A DNA stretch of 64,000 bases from Marchantia polymorpha subsp. ruderalis (lineage: Eukaryota > Streptophyta > Marchantiopsida > Marchantiales > Marchantiaceae). Position 1 is the first letter of the stretch, and every line of letters begins with the position of its first letter. A program made the translations under genes and the position numbers. Below the pieces are notes generated by a model. It was not told the origin of the DNA. It saw only the letters and a program-made list of their open reading frames with translations, and searched no databases. The stretch is from positions 1,856,001 through 1,920,000 of the forward strand of contig AP031359.1 in NCBI GenBank assembly GCA_037833965.1, in the 5' to 3' direction. Below, piece after piece: positions 17,290-28,700 of the stretch.

Positions 17290-17920
17290 TATTTGTGTTA
17301 GAATGTAGACGTATAAGTCCGAAGTGATAGAAGTTAGAAGAATTATGGGAAATTTAGTTAGAATTTGCCTTCGGCTGAAGACCTTCGAATCTTTGGACCT
17401 TCGGCACAGTCTTTTTGGAGGATGCAATAGCTGGGTTTTTGGCAAAGACCCGAAGATCAATTTGAAATTCGCAAAAGACCGGACAATGTTTGCACGCGCC
17501 GAGGGCACCAATTCGCGCGCGTGGGAAGAACGTTAGGGCATCGAGGGTAAGGGCAATACGAGGAGCATTAGCGCCGACATTGCGATACTGAGCGAGAACG
17601 AGCGAGAGAGAGAAAGGGTGGAATCGATCAACCTTGCTAGCAGCGAAGACGCAAGTTGAAGACATGGCGCCACCCAAGACGACCAAGGTCCGGAAATTGG
17701 TCGTGCTGAAGGTGCCTTACAAACTTTTGCGACCCTATAGACAGGAGCTCAGCGAATTGCACCTCGATTTCTTTCTGTGGAATTGGAACTGCATATCGGC
17801 GAGTATTTGCAAGGAGATCATGGACAAGAACCGGAATGACGGTGAGGATCTTTGAGGCAATCCGATGCTGTGGACGATTGAGCATTGGACGAGCGTGCTA
17901 GGGCCGTGTGCACGCCACGA
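17290..17920 (+). pseudogene. Gypsy accessory ORF3: leader and N-terminal fragment
   Basis: The leader (17290-17663) is related to those before ORF3 at 52640-52226 and 63270-62965. The start is ATG 17664, MAPPKTTKVRKLVVLKVPYK, followed by LWNWNCISASICKEIMDKN. This is clearly the ORF3 N-terminus of the gypsy family described at 49751-52226. A stop comes after GEDL (17853), but the next bases still encode NPMLWTIEHWTSVLGPC in the same frame. The copy is cut off near 17925. Confidence 0.7.
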
Positions 17921-18049
17921 CGGACCATACGATTCCGAAAACCCTTATCTCCCAAGGGCCTTGACTCCTCAAGTGAAAACTTCTGAATTTCCACCAAATT
18001 TTCCACTGAATAAATGCAAACTCAATTCAAATTTCAACTAAACCTTAAT

Positions 18050-18334
18050 GGGAGTTCTTTGAGTGATAAAATAGGAAATCCTCCCCACTGGAATTCCGTC
18101 GGTCTGATTACCCTACAAGCAACAAAACCGTCACCGTCACAAACATAAGTCGAGCCCAACTTACTCCACACTCGGAGATTCCAGATCGACGCTAATGAGC
18201 ACTACTCTCAACGCGCTAGGCTCGACTCGAAAGACTGACGTTCTTTGAGCTGTCCCCGACCCTGTACCTCTCTCGACCTGAAACTCTAACTCAACATCTA
18301 AATATAGTAAGTACAAGAAACTGAGTGACACGAT
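18050..18334 (+). mobile_element. Gypsy family 2: fragment of the 3' part
   Basis: Shared blocks (CCCCACTGGAATTCC, then ACCGTCACCGTCACAAACAT, then ACTCCACAC.TGGAGA) match, in the opposite orientation, the sequence downstream of the RNase H at 63300-63560. It is therefore a second copy of the same retroelement end. No reading frame is preserved. Confidence 0.55.
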
Positions 18335-18627
18335 GTTGAAGTTAACTCTAGTTTAGGAGTTAACCGAGGTTAGTTAACTAAGGTTAACCACTAACTAAGG
18401 TTAATCGCATATGTAGCTATTTATAGATTAGAGTATTTGACTTCCTCTGGTATATATACCCTGAGGATGATCAGAAGATCATCACCTCAAGCATTCGAGC
18501 AGTAAATTCTCTAGTACTCTTCTCCCCGTGGACGTAGCTCTTGAGGGTGAACCACGTTATACTCTCGTGTCTCTAGTATCGTTGTGACCGAAATGATGAG
18601 CGGTTCTGAGTTTTAACGTTTACAATT
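18335..18627 (+). mobile_element. LTR-like sequence, copia type
   Basis: It begins TGTTGAAGTTAAC and includes a TATATATACCC promoter-like block (about 18452). It carries the GTGGACGTAGCTCTTGAGGG...GAACCACG word pair typical of plant copia R-U5 regions, and ends near TTTACA followed by ATTGATAT, a worn initiator-Met primer site. No coding sequence of the same element follows; downstream are two AT-rich direct repeats sharing TTTTTTCATTTTGCGTTATA. Confidence 0.5.
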
Positions 18628-18909
18628 GATATTTTTCTAGTTGTGACAAGTTTTTTTTGTTTTTGTATTTGTTTTAGTGTTTTTTCATTTTGCGTTATAT
18701 TGACAATTTTTTTGACCGTGACAAGTTTTTGTAGTGTTTTTTCATTTTGCGTTATACTGACAGTTTCCATTTTTTATTCTGAGAAGTTTTCTAAGCATGA
18801 CTGTTTTTTCTCCAATGTGATTTTGATAGATATCTGGCTGTGACAAGTTTGAGAAGAGCTGAGCAGTTTATTGAGCTGAAAATTTTCTCGTAGTTTTCTG
18901 TTTCTACTC

Positions 18910-19590
18910 TCAGTTTTTTCTCTTTGAGTTTGCTTGCAAGCTCAAAACGAAAGTGCCTACCACTAGTTTATCAAGGTGCACACCAGCAGATTTCATCTTG
19001 TTGTAAGTGCGGATGGCATCACAAGGTCTATTGGACTTGTTGTAGGCCTTGATCAAGCTGATGTATGTGACTCTGTCCAGCTCCAGCGGAGCGACCTTCA
19101 TTTGTGTTGCTTCTCTCATAGTGTAAATTTTGGCATTCACAAGGTTTCCAGCAGCCTGCATCTCTTCAAAAGCTTAATGAGTTCCCTCAGCTTCCCGACC
19201 CTGATGTAAGTGTTTATGAGAATTGATTGCAGAATCAAGCATCCCTACTTTGCCATAAAGATCAACCAAAACGCTGTTAGGTTGGGCTGCATACGTCGGG
19301 ACTTCATGTGGGTCACAATTTCTTGTGCTTCGTGCACCCTGCCCACATTTCGACAAGCTGAGAGGAGCGCGAAGTAGATGATCCTGTCAACAGGGCGCTA
19401 GTGGTCCTTTTAGGTGCTCAAAGAAGGCCTCGGCAAACCGACCATTTCGAGCGAAAGCAGCGAGGACCAAAGTCCAATAGGGTTTGTGCATGCGAGCGGT
19501 AGGGCAGGAAACCGCTCCTCCGCTTCTCTTTCTTGCCCGCACGGTTAGGGCAAAAGGAAGACCGTGAGTGAGGAGACCTCCTCCCACCCC
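18910..19590 (-). pseudogene. PPR protein fragment, broken
   Basis: Leftward reading gives PPR-like helices: KPYWTLVLAAFARNGRFAEA (about 19500-19430), NSVLVDLYGKVGMLDSAI (about 19290-19230) and VTYISLIKAYNKSNRPCDAI, then YNKMKSAGVHLDKL (19080-18960). These alternate between frames with stops between them. PPR proteins bind organellar RNA in plants. Only about five repeats remain, with no targeting peptide, so this is a gene fragment or retro-fragment. It is followed upstream by purine-rich repeats. Confidence 0.65.
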
Positions 19591-19905
19591 ATGGCAAGAG
19601 AGGAGAGAAGAGCGGCACCCATCTCCTTTTTTTTAAAAAAAAAGAGACTCCCCCTTCGGAGAGGAGAGGAGCAGAGAGCGGCACCCCCCTTTTTTAGCAA
19701 GAGGTAAACCCTCCCCCTTCACAGAGAGGAGAGGAGAGCTGACCTTTCCCCGTCGTAGAGCAAGAGAGGAGGAGCGGAGAGCGTCACCCACCCCCCTTCT
19801 TTTTCAGGAGCGTATCACACCCTTCGCAGAGAGGAGCGAAGAGCGGACCTCATTGCAACCGCAAGGCAAGAGAGGAGAGGAGCGGGACGTAGCAGGTCGA
19901 CGTGG
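19560..19905. repeat. Purine-rich degenerate tandem repeat
   Basis: At least five loosely repeated blocks combine AGAGAGGAGAGGAG, GCGGAGAGCG and CACCC followed by CCCCCTTTTTT. Unit length is roughly 60-70 bp and irregular. Strand-asymmetric homopurine tracts of this kind can form triplexes; no gene is present. Confidence 0.6.
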
Positions 19906-20189
19906 TTGGAGCGGCTACCTGGCTGCCCCCCTTCCCCTAGAAGGAAGGAAGGAACCTTGAACGTTGATTTGAACGTGGTTGCAGTCGTGGTCGGAAGTCA
20001 GACGTGGTCGGAGGAGTAACGCAGTCAACGGTCGAACGACGATAACGGTGACGGTGACATCAACTAAAGCATCTAGACGCTTCTCAGGACCTGAAAGATG
20101 ACTCAAAAGGAAGAAATTGACTCGGAAGCTACCATTGTCTCTCATTTTCGACGTGTAGAGTCTGTAGGTTGACAAGTCGGTGGCAATTT

Positions 20190-21160
20190 TGGATATAACA
20201 TCATACCTTTCGATGGCCATGGTGATTATTTGCTTTGGGAAAAGCAAGTAAAAACAAAATTATGATCCATGGATCTCACTATATGCATGGGAGAAAAACC
20301 TTCTAGCATATACGACATTGAATGGGCTGCTGTTTAGGATTAGACAGTTTGCACGGTGTCTACATATTTAGACCCTACTAAACTCAAGCAGGTTGAGGAG
20401 TACTCTGAAGTTTCCAAATTACTTGATGCGCTTCAGCAACGGTTCCATCAGAAGAATCCAACGATTGTGATGAACACTTACATGCGATTGTTACAGTTTA
20501 CTATGAAGCCCGGCACGCGCATAGAAGACCACATTCACGCCTATGGAAATCTATTGGTGGATCTTTGGAATATGATGGAAGAGCTTACTGACACAAAGAA
20601 GTCAATGCATCTTCTTCACTCATTGCCTTCTACCTATCAGACACTATCAAAGATTCTTCTTCGTCATTAGAACACAACAGTCACTTATAACGAGGTTGTA
20701 AGTGCAGTCCTGACGGATGCAGTTGGGCAGGATTTGTTATCTCCTTCCATCCCATCCACTTCTGGGACAGCACTTATTATGGCAAGAGTTCAATCACAAC
20801 CGAGAGACATCCATGATTCACGGCGTCCAGGCTTGAAAAGGCAAAGATCAAAATCTCGTGACCGAAGGAAAGTACAGTTTATGGCTCAACCATTTGACAA
20901 GAAGAATGTTGTTTGTTGGAGTTGTGATAAGAAAGGCACATCATGAAGTTTTGCCGGATGACAAGTACAAACTCCCCTTAAGTGGCGAACGTTGCTGAAC
21001 ATTTTGATACTGAGGCGAACAACTTGTACACGGATAGTCTATGATGCCAGAGGTATGCCCTCTACAATTCACCGCAAGTTGTTGATGATATATGGATTCT
21101 AAACAGTGCTTGTTCTTATCACATTGTTCTTATCTTAAACTCATTGACGGATACTAGTTG
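20190..21160 (+). pseudogene. Copia gag and protease start, truncated
   Basis: Translation gives FDGHGDYLLWEKQVKTKL, the usual copia gag N-region, then a long open part (20356-20670) with STYLDPTKL, LDALQQRF and MRLLQFTMKPGTRIEDHIHA typical of UBN2-type gag. A basic region and the start of a zinc knuckle, VVCWSCDKKG, lie near 20910-20940. After frameshifts, 21089-21124 encodes DDIWILNSACSYHI, the copia protease site with Asn in place of the catalytic Asp. It is cut off by the duplicated segment that starts near 21175. Confidence 0.75.
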
Positions 21161-21200
21161 GATACTAGTTGGTCACAAGTGACCAACTAGTATCCGTCAA
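21144..21200. repeat. 18-bp perfect inverted repeat at the edge of duplication copy 1
   Basis: TTGACGGATACTAGTTGG (21144-21161) is exactly inverted at 21183-21200. A nested 15-bp inverted pair, ATACTAGTTGGTCAC (21162-21176 and 21179-21193), leaves a 2-base loop. It marks the left junction of the segment shared with 38569-42800. Confidence 0.75.
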
Positions 21201-22182
21201 TTCCAGACTGGTGGCCACCACATATTTCTAGTGGTCGCCGCTAGCTTTCCGGATTAGCAGCCGGGTGCCAATAAGCCCCATCGTTAATCGCTGCCATTCT
21301 ATCTGGGACCTAACCTACTCCTAGAATTACTCAAACCGTGGGCTCTGCTGGACATCATGGGAACCCTGTATGAGCCTGCTCATCTGGTCCCTTGTGAACC
21401 TAAGATGCTCCTCCTTGTCCGGTCGGTACTCATAACCACGTCAGGTCTCCAAGGTGAACTGCCTCTAATCGATAATGTAGGTAAAGTAAGTAGGCAAAAC
21501 AGATCCAACTTAGGAAAAAGTATTGGCTGTGCGGGTTAGGTTTGGGGATTTGCTTCTAAACCTCGGCGGGTTCTTGGTGATCTGCCCGAACTGCTCGCGC
21601 GGTGAGCAAGCAGACGGCATGAAGGCTCGGCGCTTCCCCACTAATTCAAGCACGGGGACTCAACTAGAAGAAAGGTGACTACCTGGCTGGCATCAAACAT
21701 ACAACTGCTACACCTCCAACTAGCAAGCATCTACTTATCTTTCTCCCTGTCTGCCTCCCTTCCTGTTTCTCTGTCTACCCTCCACCCCATCGGCATACTA
21801 CATTAGCATATTAAGTACAATAACAACCGAGTTCGCTGACTCACTAACTTCCCACTAACTACTGGAAGAACAAAGACTGCGCAATCTCATGCACAACTGC
21901 TGTCTAAACAATTTCCCCACAAGAGATGAATCTTCAGTCCACAACAAGATATTGTCGTGACTTAACCCTGAGCAGAGCTCCCCCATCACATCTCTGCTCG
22001 GTTGCGCCTCTGCATCTGCTATGCTCCTCTGTCAATAGTCTACTCCAAACAAACAAAATCGGAACAATGAGCATGACGACTAACTTCACCTTCCAGGTCG
22101 TTGATCGATGAGGCGCTCAGATCCAATTCCACATCAACGTCGACACTGTGGGCAGTTTATCCATTTCAGCGCCAGAGCTGAC

Positions 22183-24211
22183 TCACACAACAAAAACTTG
22201 AATCCTACCTCTCGCCATCATCATCATTCGTTGCTTGAACTTGACTGCATCAGATGATCCAACTACAGGGATCCATCCGCTTGCGCTTTGGCTGCAGATA
22301 AGGACAATAGCTCGCTGCCCAAGACATGATCGGCGACGGTGGCATTCGCATACAGCGCATAGAGCCAGTTGGAGGTGCATTGGTGGCAGACGCAGCTAGA
22401 TATGGAGTTTTTTTTTGAATCCACTGGCACAGCATCTGATGGAACTCCAACAGGCCCCTTTCTCATTGCCTCTAAAGCCCACAATTGGGAAGCACCCAAA
22501 TCAGGTTCAGACTTTCTCAAAGAATCCAGCTTTTCCAAATTTGAGCTTCCCGCTTTATCCGCTATGGTTCTTCCGTCAGCACCATAACATCTCGTTCTCA
22601 TTCTCAAAACAAGTGCAGCTGCCCACTTTCCACCAGCATTCTTAGATTGATTCCCGTCTTTGGGGCAAATGAGCTTCTGCTGGATGGAATGGTTGACTTT
22701 GACAAATACCCTATAGAAGTTGAAGCTTAAAGGAAGACCTCACCCAGTCCCATAGAAGCGGGGAGAGTGACGGGGATAAGGCTAAGCCATTCAAGACTAG
22801 ATATCCACCACTTAGATTAAAAGCAGTAAAAGCAGCTAGCAAGCTAGAATAGAGCCTTGCAACTTCTGGTGATCCAAGAGGCTTCTTCTCCTTAGCTGAT
22901 CCTCCCTGCAAGGCCTGTATTCCAGCAGGATACTCTTTTGCAGAGGTGGAGTTCTTACAAACTTTGAGTAGTTGCTGGAGATGCCAGGTCTGATGCACAA
23001 GTTCCAAATTCTCCTAGAGAAGTTGATGCACAACCGTGAAACTATCATTGCTACTGTGATCTATGGAACTACTAGCACTGTCCATAAATATTCCAAAGTG
23101 ATTTATGTCACCTTTATCACAATCTTCAGAAGTATACCTTGATCTAAACCGCTACTGCTGTTGTTTGTTGTCGATCTAGGGTCTCAAATCACTCAGTAAA
23201 CAACAAAGGGCATGTACATAATCCTCAAAATCCAATCCTTTACCAAACGGTCCCACAATTTCTTTGCCTTCAAGATTTGCTGGGCTTGATCCAGAAGCCA
23301 AACTGACCATGTTAGCCAAAGCCCATAGTGAAGGGGGGAATATTTCAAGTTCCTGCTTTACTTCACTCATCTGCGTATGAGACGAAGTTGCAGCCTTCAT
23401 CGGTCCGCTCATAGAAACCCCAAATGACCAAAGACAAGGTGCCAACGCAGAAGGGTGCTGAAGGGCAGGGACAAGTGAAGGAGAAATGTGTTGAACAAGG
23501 AAAGGTATTGTAAGTATGTGGGCAACAAAACTTTCAGCTGCGCAAACGCATGAGGCTTCTGAAGTTTGGTTGCCGTCATTTACTTCAAGATGAGCTAGAT
23601 ACGCTGCCGACAAGACTGTTAAGGGCCTTAAAGCCATGGTTACAGCACTTGCTGTAACAATGAACTTGTTCCGTTCGAGAGGATGATCGTTATCCTTACC
23701 AGTCTTTGGGATGGGGAAATTAGTCGACACATAAGAACGAACGGCCAAAAAAGCCCAGAGTTCCCCTTTACCAACCACTTAAGGAGACCCAGTACAGCTA
23801 AGTTGGCCTTGTCTCGGCTTTCTTGCAAAGACGAACTCTTCCACATGCTTGCATCCCTCATTGCGACCATAGCATGTATGGCCAAACTTGGCAAGATTGT
23901 CCTTGCTCCTTCTATACTATTCCATGCAGAGCCGTTGTTCGCCAAAACTACACTGCAGAGTTTTAGGATCTTGTGAGCTTGATAAACCCATCTGGATTGC
24001 TACTCTAAAGAACCAATGACCAATGAGCAGTAGTTACTTCAAGATCAATAGAGCTGATACTATCAAGAAGAAGCTTGAAGCATGGAGCGATTCTTTCCAC
24101 GTTCTTGGCAGCTCTTGAGCCGTGGAACGAGAGGCCTGAAGGACGGCTGAAGAGGAAGAGAAAAGGTCTCAGGACCTTTTGAGATATGTCGTCTGCTGCA
24201 TTAGGAGCCAT
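22183..24211 (-). pseudogene. UPL7-like HECT E3 ligase, N-terminal fragment (copy 1)
   Basis: From ATG 24211 the reading gives VLRPFLFLFSRPSG, CFKLLLDSIS, then (23778-23176) KFIVTASAVTMALRPLTVLS, AHILTIPFLVQHISPSLVPA and GLDFEDYVHALCCLL. Next is 23007-22711 with QTWHLQQLLKVCKN and LVLNGLALSPSLSPLLWDWV. This order matches the N-terminal half of plant UPL7, a HECT ubiquitin ligase, as I recall the family. The catalytic HECT domain is absent. Frames shift several times and stops interrupt the blocks, so it is a decayed fragment carried in the duplicated segment, not a working ligase. Some breaks may be unrecognised introns. Confidence 0.72.
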
Positions 24212-25733
24212 GAGTGTGCTTTTTGTTAATTATCCCTGCATCCGAGTGTGCTTCTCCCCGCTCAACTGGTTCTGGAGCAGCCCTTCGTCCTCTCTAGCCT
24301 AAACCGCGCCGTTCCTCGGTTGATTTCCACGCACAGACCACTATCCTCACAATCTTGAGTATCCCATCCTCCCTCATTCTATTTCCACAATTCTCCTCCA
24401 CCCTAGAACCCCAATCAGCACCAAGATAAGAAGAAGAAATCCACAAAGATTTCGTGGAATCCACGTGGATTTCTTCCGCGACCGCAGCGCCCTGCTCTCA
24501 ATTGTGGTTCACACCACGCCGAATATTTCAGTTTTGCTCCCAGAAGTTGGCCGCCACAGAGTCGCAACAACACTTCTCTTCCTCCTCCAATCCACGACCA
24601 ATCACCAAATCTCATCCTCACATGGCCGATCGATCGATAGACATAGACACTATGAGAGACAGAGAGAAAGAAAGGAAAAGAGAGATATTGAGATTGAGAT
24701 TTCCGCCTCACAAGGAGCACTTCAACAAATTTTTGCAAAGAATGACAAGAAAGATCAAATCGTGTGCTCTGACGCGAGGGTATAGAGAGATTTGAAGATA
24801 AAGAAAGAGAGATGGAAGGGGGACAGATGCGGATATTGGCATGCGAGTGTGAGTGCGCTTCCTAAATGGCCATCGCTTGTAAGCCCGTCCTCCTCCTCCT
24901 CTTCTTGCTATTCATTCCCTATCACTACCCTACGATCAAATCTCAGCTACTATCAAAACCCCGAATGGATCCGTCATGCCTCCTGGCCAAACATCCCGAC
25001 GAGCGAACCCCTCTTGATGCCCTCGTTGCCCGCCTCTCTTTTGTCCTTGTCCAATGAGCCAGTTCTCGCTAACTGGAGAGTGGGACAGAGAGAATAGAAA
25101 GAAATCCAAAGAACCGAACGCGAGGGACTCAATGCGAAGAAACACCATCAAAAACACGGCACGCCCCTCCTCTTAGTACCTGAAGCCCCAAGTACAAATG
25201 CAAGCAATCCTTCAAGAAACGGATCGATCGATTGATGATCCCCTCCGCCATTGCCGCCAATACCTCTGCCTAGTCATGTCATACGATCTCTCTCTACCAT
25301 TCCATTGTTCTCACGCACCAGGCGGATAATGCCCCGACTCACTCTGTCCGATGGACTGACTCTCTCCGCGGACGTACGCCCATCGGTCCCAACAGCCTTC
25401 ATCGGTCGAAAGCCAGTCACATAGCCATAGACAGGCCCAAGCCCGTTTGCAACATCGGCACAGCTACCACCAACACCGGATCAGTGCAGCGACAGCATCA
25501 GAAGCTGCAGCCCCAGCACCGGATGAGGCAGAGATGGCAACTGCAACCACGACAAAAACCCTTTTTCCTTGCTCCTCTTTCCTCCATCTCATCCTCAACC
25601 TTCTTATCGGTAGTTACTACACACTAACCTATAAACTTACTTCTTTTATTAAAAAAAACTTCATTTTTATAAAAAATTTTTGGCCAAAAATACTTGTTCG
25701 GCCGGATACTAGTGGAATTCACTTTCCACATTA
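24212..25733. other. Upstream part of duplication copy 1, with a small ORF
   Basis: This 1.5 kb lies 5' of the UPL7-like start and would include its promoter and leader. On the + strand, 24866-25057 encodes 63 residues starting MAIACKPVLLLLFLLFIPYH, a signal-peptide-like hydrophobic start; the reading frame is intact and equally long in copy 2 (41924-42115). No known family was recognised. The right end is AT-rich and ends in the inverted terminal sequence. Confidence 0.45.
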
Positions 25734-25734
25734 C

Positions 25735-28700
25735 CCCTTTTTCACTCGTGAGCGTCCTCGCAAACGTCGTCCGATCAGTAGAGTTTCACGCAGAACCTAT
25801 TGACCCTTGTGTCTGACGGATTTCCCCCTAGATCCAAAAGTTGTAATGATCCATTTGAGTATATTTTGTCTACCCGAAAAGGTCCCATCCACCGGGTGTG
25901 CAACTTACATGAAAAATTCTTGTTTCGACTATCGACTACTGGTCCACCTTCTTCTAATCTCTTCTCCAACGTTATTTGTTTGTTGTACACCTCCTTCCGT
26001 TTTGCCTGTACTGCTTTCGTCCTCTCTAAGGCGTCCATCCGATCTTCCTCCAATCGGTCAATTTTGTCCAGACGATTAGCCATTCATTCTGTCCGGTCCC
26101 CGTGTTTAGCTGCCAGTACCCGTAGTGTCTCTTCTTCCGTCTCAATGGATTGCAAAACTTCCTGCCCAAAAACAAGGTAGTATGGGATCTGTCTTGTAGT
26201 GCTCTTGTGGGCCGTATTATAGGCGTAGACGGCTGAGGTGAGCTTCTGGTGCCAATCCGTCTTGTGAGAGGTGACCACTTTGGTCAAATTTTGCAGATGA
26301 TTCCGTTAGCACCTTTAGTCAATCCATTAGCGTTTGGATTGTATGGTGTAGTCTTATGGTGTTTCACATCATATTGAGTTGTTAGACTGGCCATCACTTT
26401 GTTGAGAAAGTGGGTACCCCGGTTAGTCACCAGTTCAAGCGGATGGCCGAACCTCATCATAATCCGTTCGCAGATGAACCGGGCAGATGTTTCAGCGTCA
26501 TTTTTCTGGGTGGCTCGTGCCTCCACCCATTTGGTGGCATAGTCCGTAGCCAAAATGATGTACCAGTGTCTCTGGGTACCCAACGGATGGATTGATCCGA
26601 TAAAATTTACCCCCCATTTCTCAAACGGGGCCAGTGGAACAATCAGAGTAAACGGCCAGTGGAACAATCAGACTTCTTGCAACGAAGTCCAAAGATCTTC
26701 AGCCAAAGTCTTACCCTTCTTCGCCGAAGACTCCGAGATCTTTGGGGGTATAATCTTCTTTAGTTCCCTGACCTCCTTTACCTTGGGATCCTTCTTCTTC
26801 GCTTTCGTTTTATCGCGTTTCACCTTCTCCGAGATAGCTTCCTTCCTACAGCTCGAGCTTCGGCTCTCCACCCGCCCCATCATGGTCTCCTCGTCCGGCC
26901 ACTCACTCTCTTCTTCCTTATCCTCCGGACTCAGTTCAACCTGGTTTACCTGTGCGTCTTCTTTCGGTGGCGGGGTAATAAACCGCACTTGTGCGCGAGC
27001 TGCCCGCAGTTGATTGCACTTGACCGCCGTATGTCTCGGTTGGCGACAGTTGCTGCGGGTACGTAGCCTCTTTTCCTTTGGGGGTGTGGGCTATTAGAGG
27101 AATAATGCCCCACCTCCCCGTAGTTAAAACAGGCATGTGGGGAGGTCTGGCTAGTGCTCCTGGCGGCGCCATTCTACGTTGAGGAACCGTAGTGGCCATA
27201 TCCTTGGGTGCATATCGAGGTATATGAGCTTGCTGTATGGGTGTTACCGGAGTCTCTTCTTGTACTGCATACGCTGTCTCTTTTTGGGTTTTCCGTGTAA
27301 TACCCACCCGCTTTCCATGCTGGCACCCACTCTACAGCATTTACCGGTTAATACAGCCGGCACTCAACGTTAGCGTCGCTACTTTGCCACAACTCGTACA
27401 CCAGAGGTTAGCTCTCAACCTTGTAGGTGACTTTCTCTTGTCTTGGTTGCCTACAACATTCACCTTTAGATTGGCGAAGTCCTTGGCTAAGGCATCCACC
27501 TTGGATACAATAGACGTGGAGCCTTTTTTGGGCATGGACATGCGCCGGTTCTTCTTTTTGTTAGCCTTCTTCCGCGTTTTCTCCTCTTCGGAGGAAGACA
27601 AATCTTCCGACTCACTCGACTCTGAAGACAAAGAGGATTTGCTGGATGATGGCGTGGTCGGTCTTTGTTTCCGCCGGCTGCTTTTAGATTTTTGTTCCTT
27701 GTGCGGCCGATCTTTTGGTCGTCTATTCAGCGTGAAAGTCTCATAGGCCTCAGCCGAGACAATCACATTGTCGATGGTCTCACACCTAGCGCGATGGCAG
27801 TAGGTCTCCATCTCTCTTGGCAAGCCCGTCACATACTAGTCAATGGCTTGCTGAGTGGAGTAAGACACTCCTTCTCCGGTTTTCGGGATACAATCCAAGA
27901 GATCCTAAAATCTTTCAATAAAATCTCTCAAGTTCTCCTTGCGCTCTCTCTAGAGATTTTGCAACTTCGTTAAAACCCGACTATCGTATTCCAACTCCCG
28001 GAATCTCCTCAAAAACTTCTACCGGAGCTTAATCCAAGTATCAATTCCCGTGGGAACAGTGCTCTCGTGGTTGTACCAACTTTGAGCTTTCTTACGGAGC
28101 AAACCGGGGAAGATACGCATTCGATCTGCGTCGTTATCTTCCTTGTTGGTGATGAAAACCGATTCGAATAACTTGATATAGGAATCCGCATCATCGTCGT
28201 CTCCTCTACCCTTGAACTTTGGGTAAGAATGTTTGGTAAAAGGAGGTGGATGATGATTTCCTTGCGGGTTTGCCATCAGACGGTTTGAGGGACCTCCTCT
28301 TCTGCCTCCTCCGGATGGGTTAGGTGGAAAGGATGGCCCTCCTCTTGGTGATCCTGGTGGAGATGGGGATCCTCCTCCCCGGCTTCCAGAAGAGCTTGCT
28401 GAAGATCTTACGGGACTCGGGACTCTTAACAGGGTCGCCGGCCGAATAGGCAAGAGAGGCGTATTAGCGAGCCGCCCTTCAATATCCTACACCACCGTCT
28501 GCACTCGTCATTCTGTGTCAGTCTTTAGATCTAACACCGTGTGAAAGACTCTAGAACTACCAGGTATCTGGAAGTATGGCGAGGTGTAAAGACGTGGAGC
28601 ATCCGGATCGTTTGAAGTCGTCAACTCATCGAGGGGTTGAAGATATGCACTAATCAGAATTGACGCCTACTTCTCTCGAATGAAGGCTTCATGCGTAGAT

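Larger units (their letters stand above)
21175..25733. repeat. Dispersed duplication, copy 1 (UPL7-like segment)
   Basis: This segment matches 38569-42800 almost throughout, from TGACCAACTAGTATC at the left to GGAATTCACTTTCCAC at the right. Within a copy the two ends are imperfectly inverted: AAGTGACC-AACTAGTATCCG against AAGTGAATTCCACTAGTATCCG, which suggests a mobile element with about 20-bp terminal inverted repeats. Flanks differ: copia protease on the left, gypsy pol end on the right. Copy 1 keeps about 305 bp (22696-23004) missing from copy 2. Class of element not determined; a Pack-type DNA transposon fits. Confidence 0.7.

Noticed and set aside
23990-24060. A possible 36-base GT-AG intron in the UPL7-like fragment
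   Set aside because: Too short for a plant intron; in copy 2 the same bases encode NYCSLAIGS, which fits the protein family.
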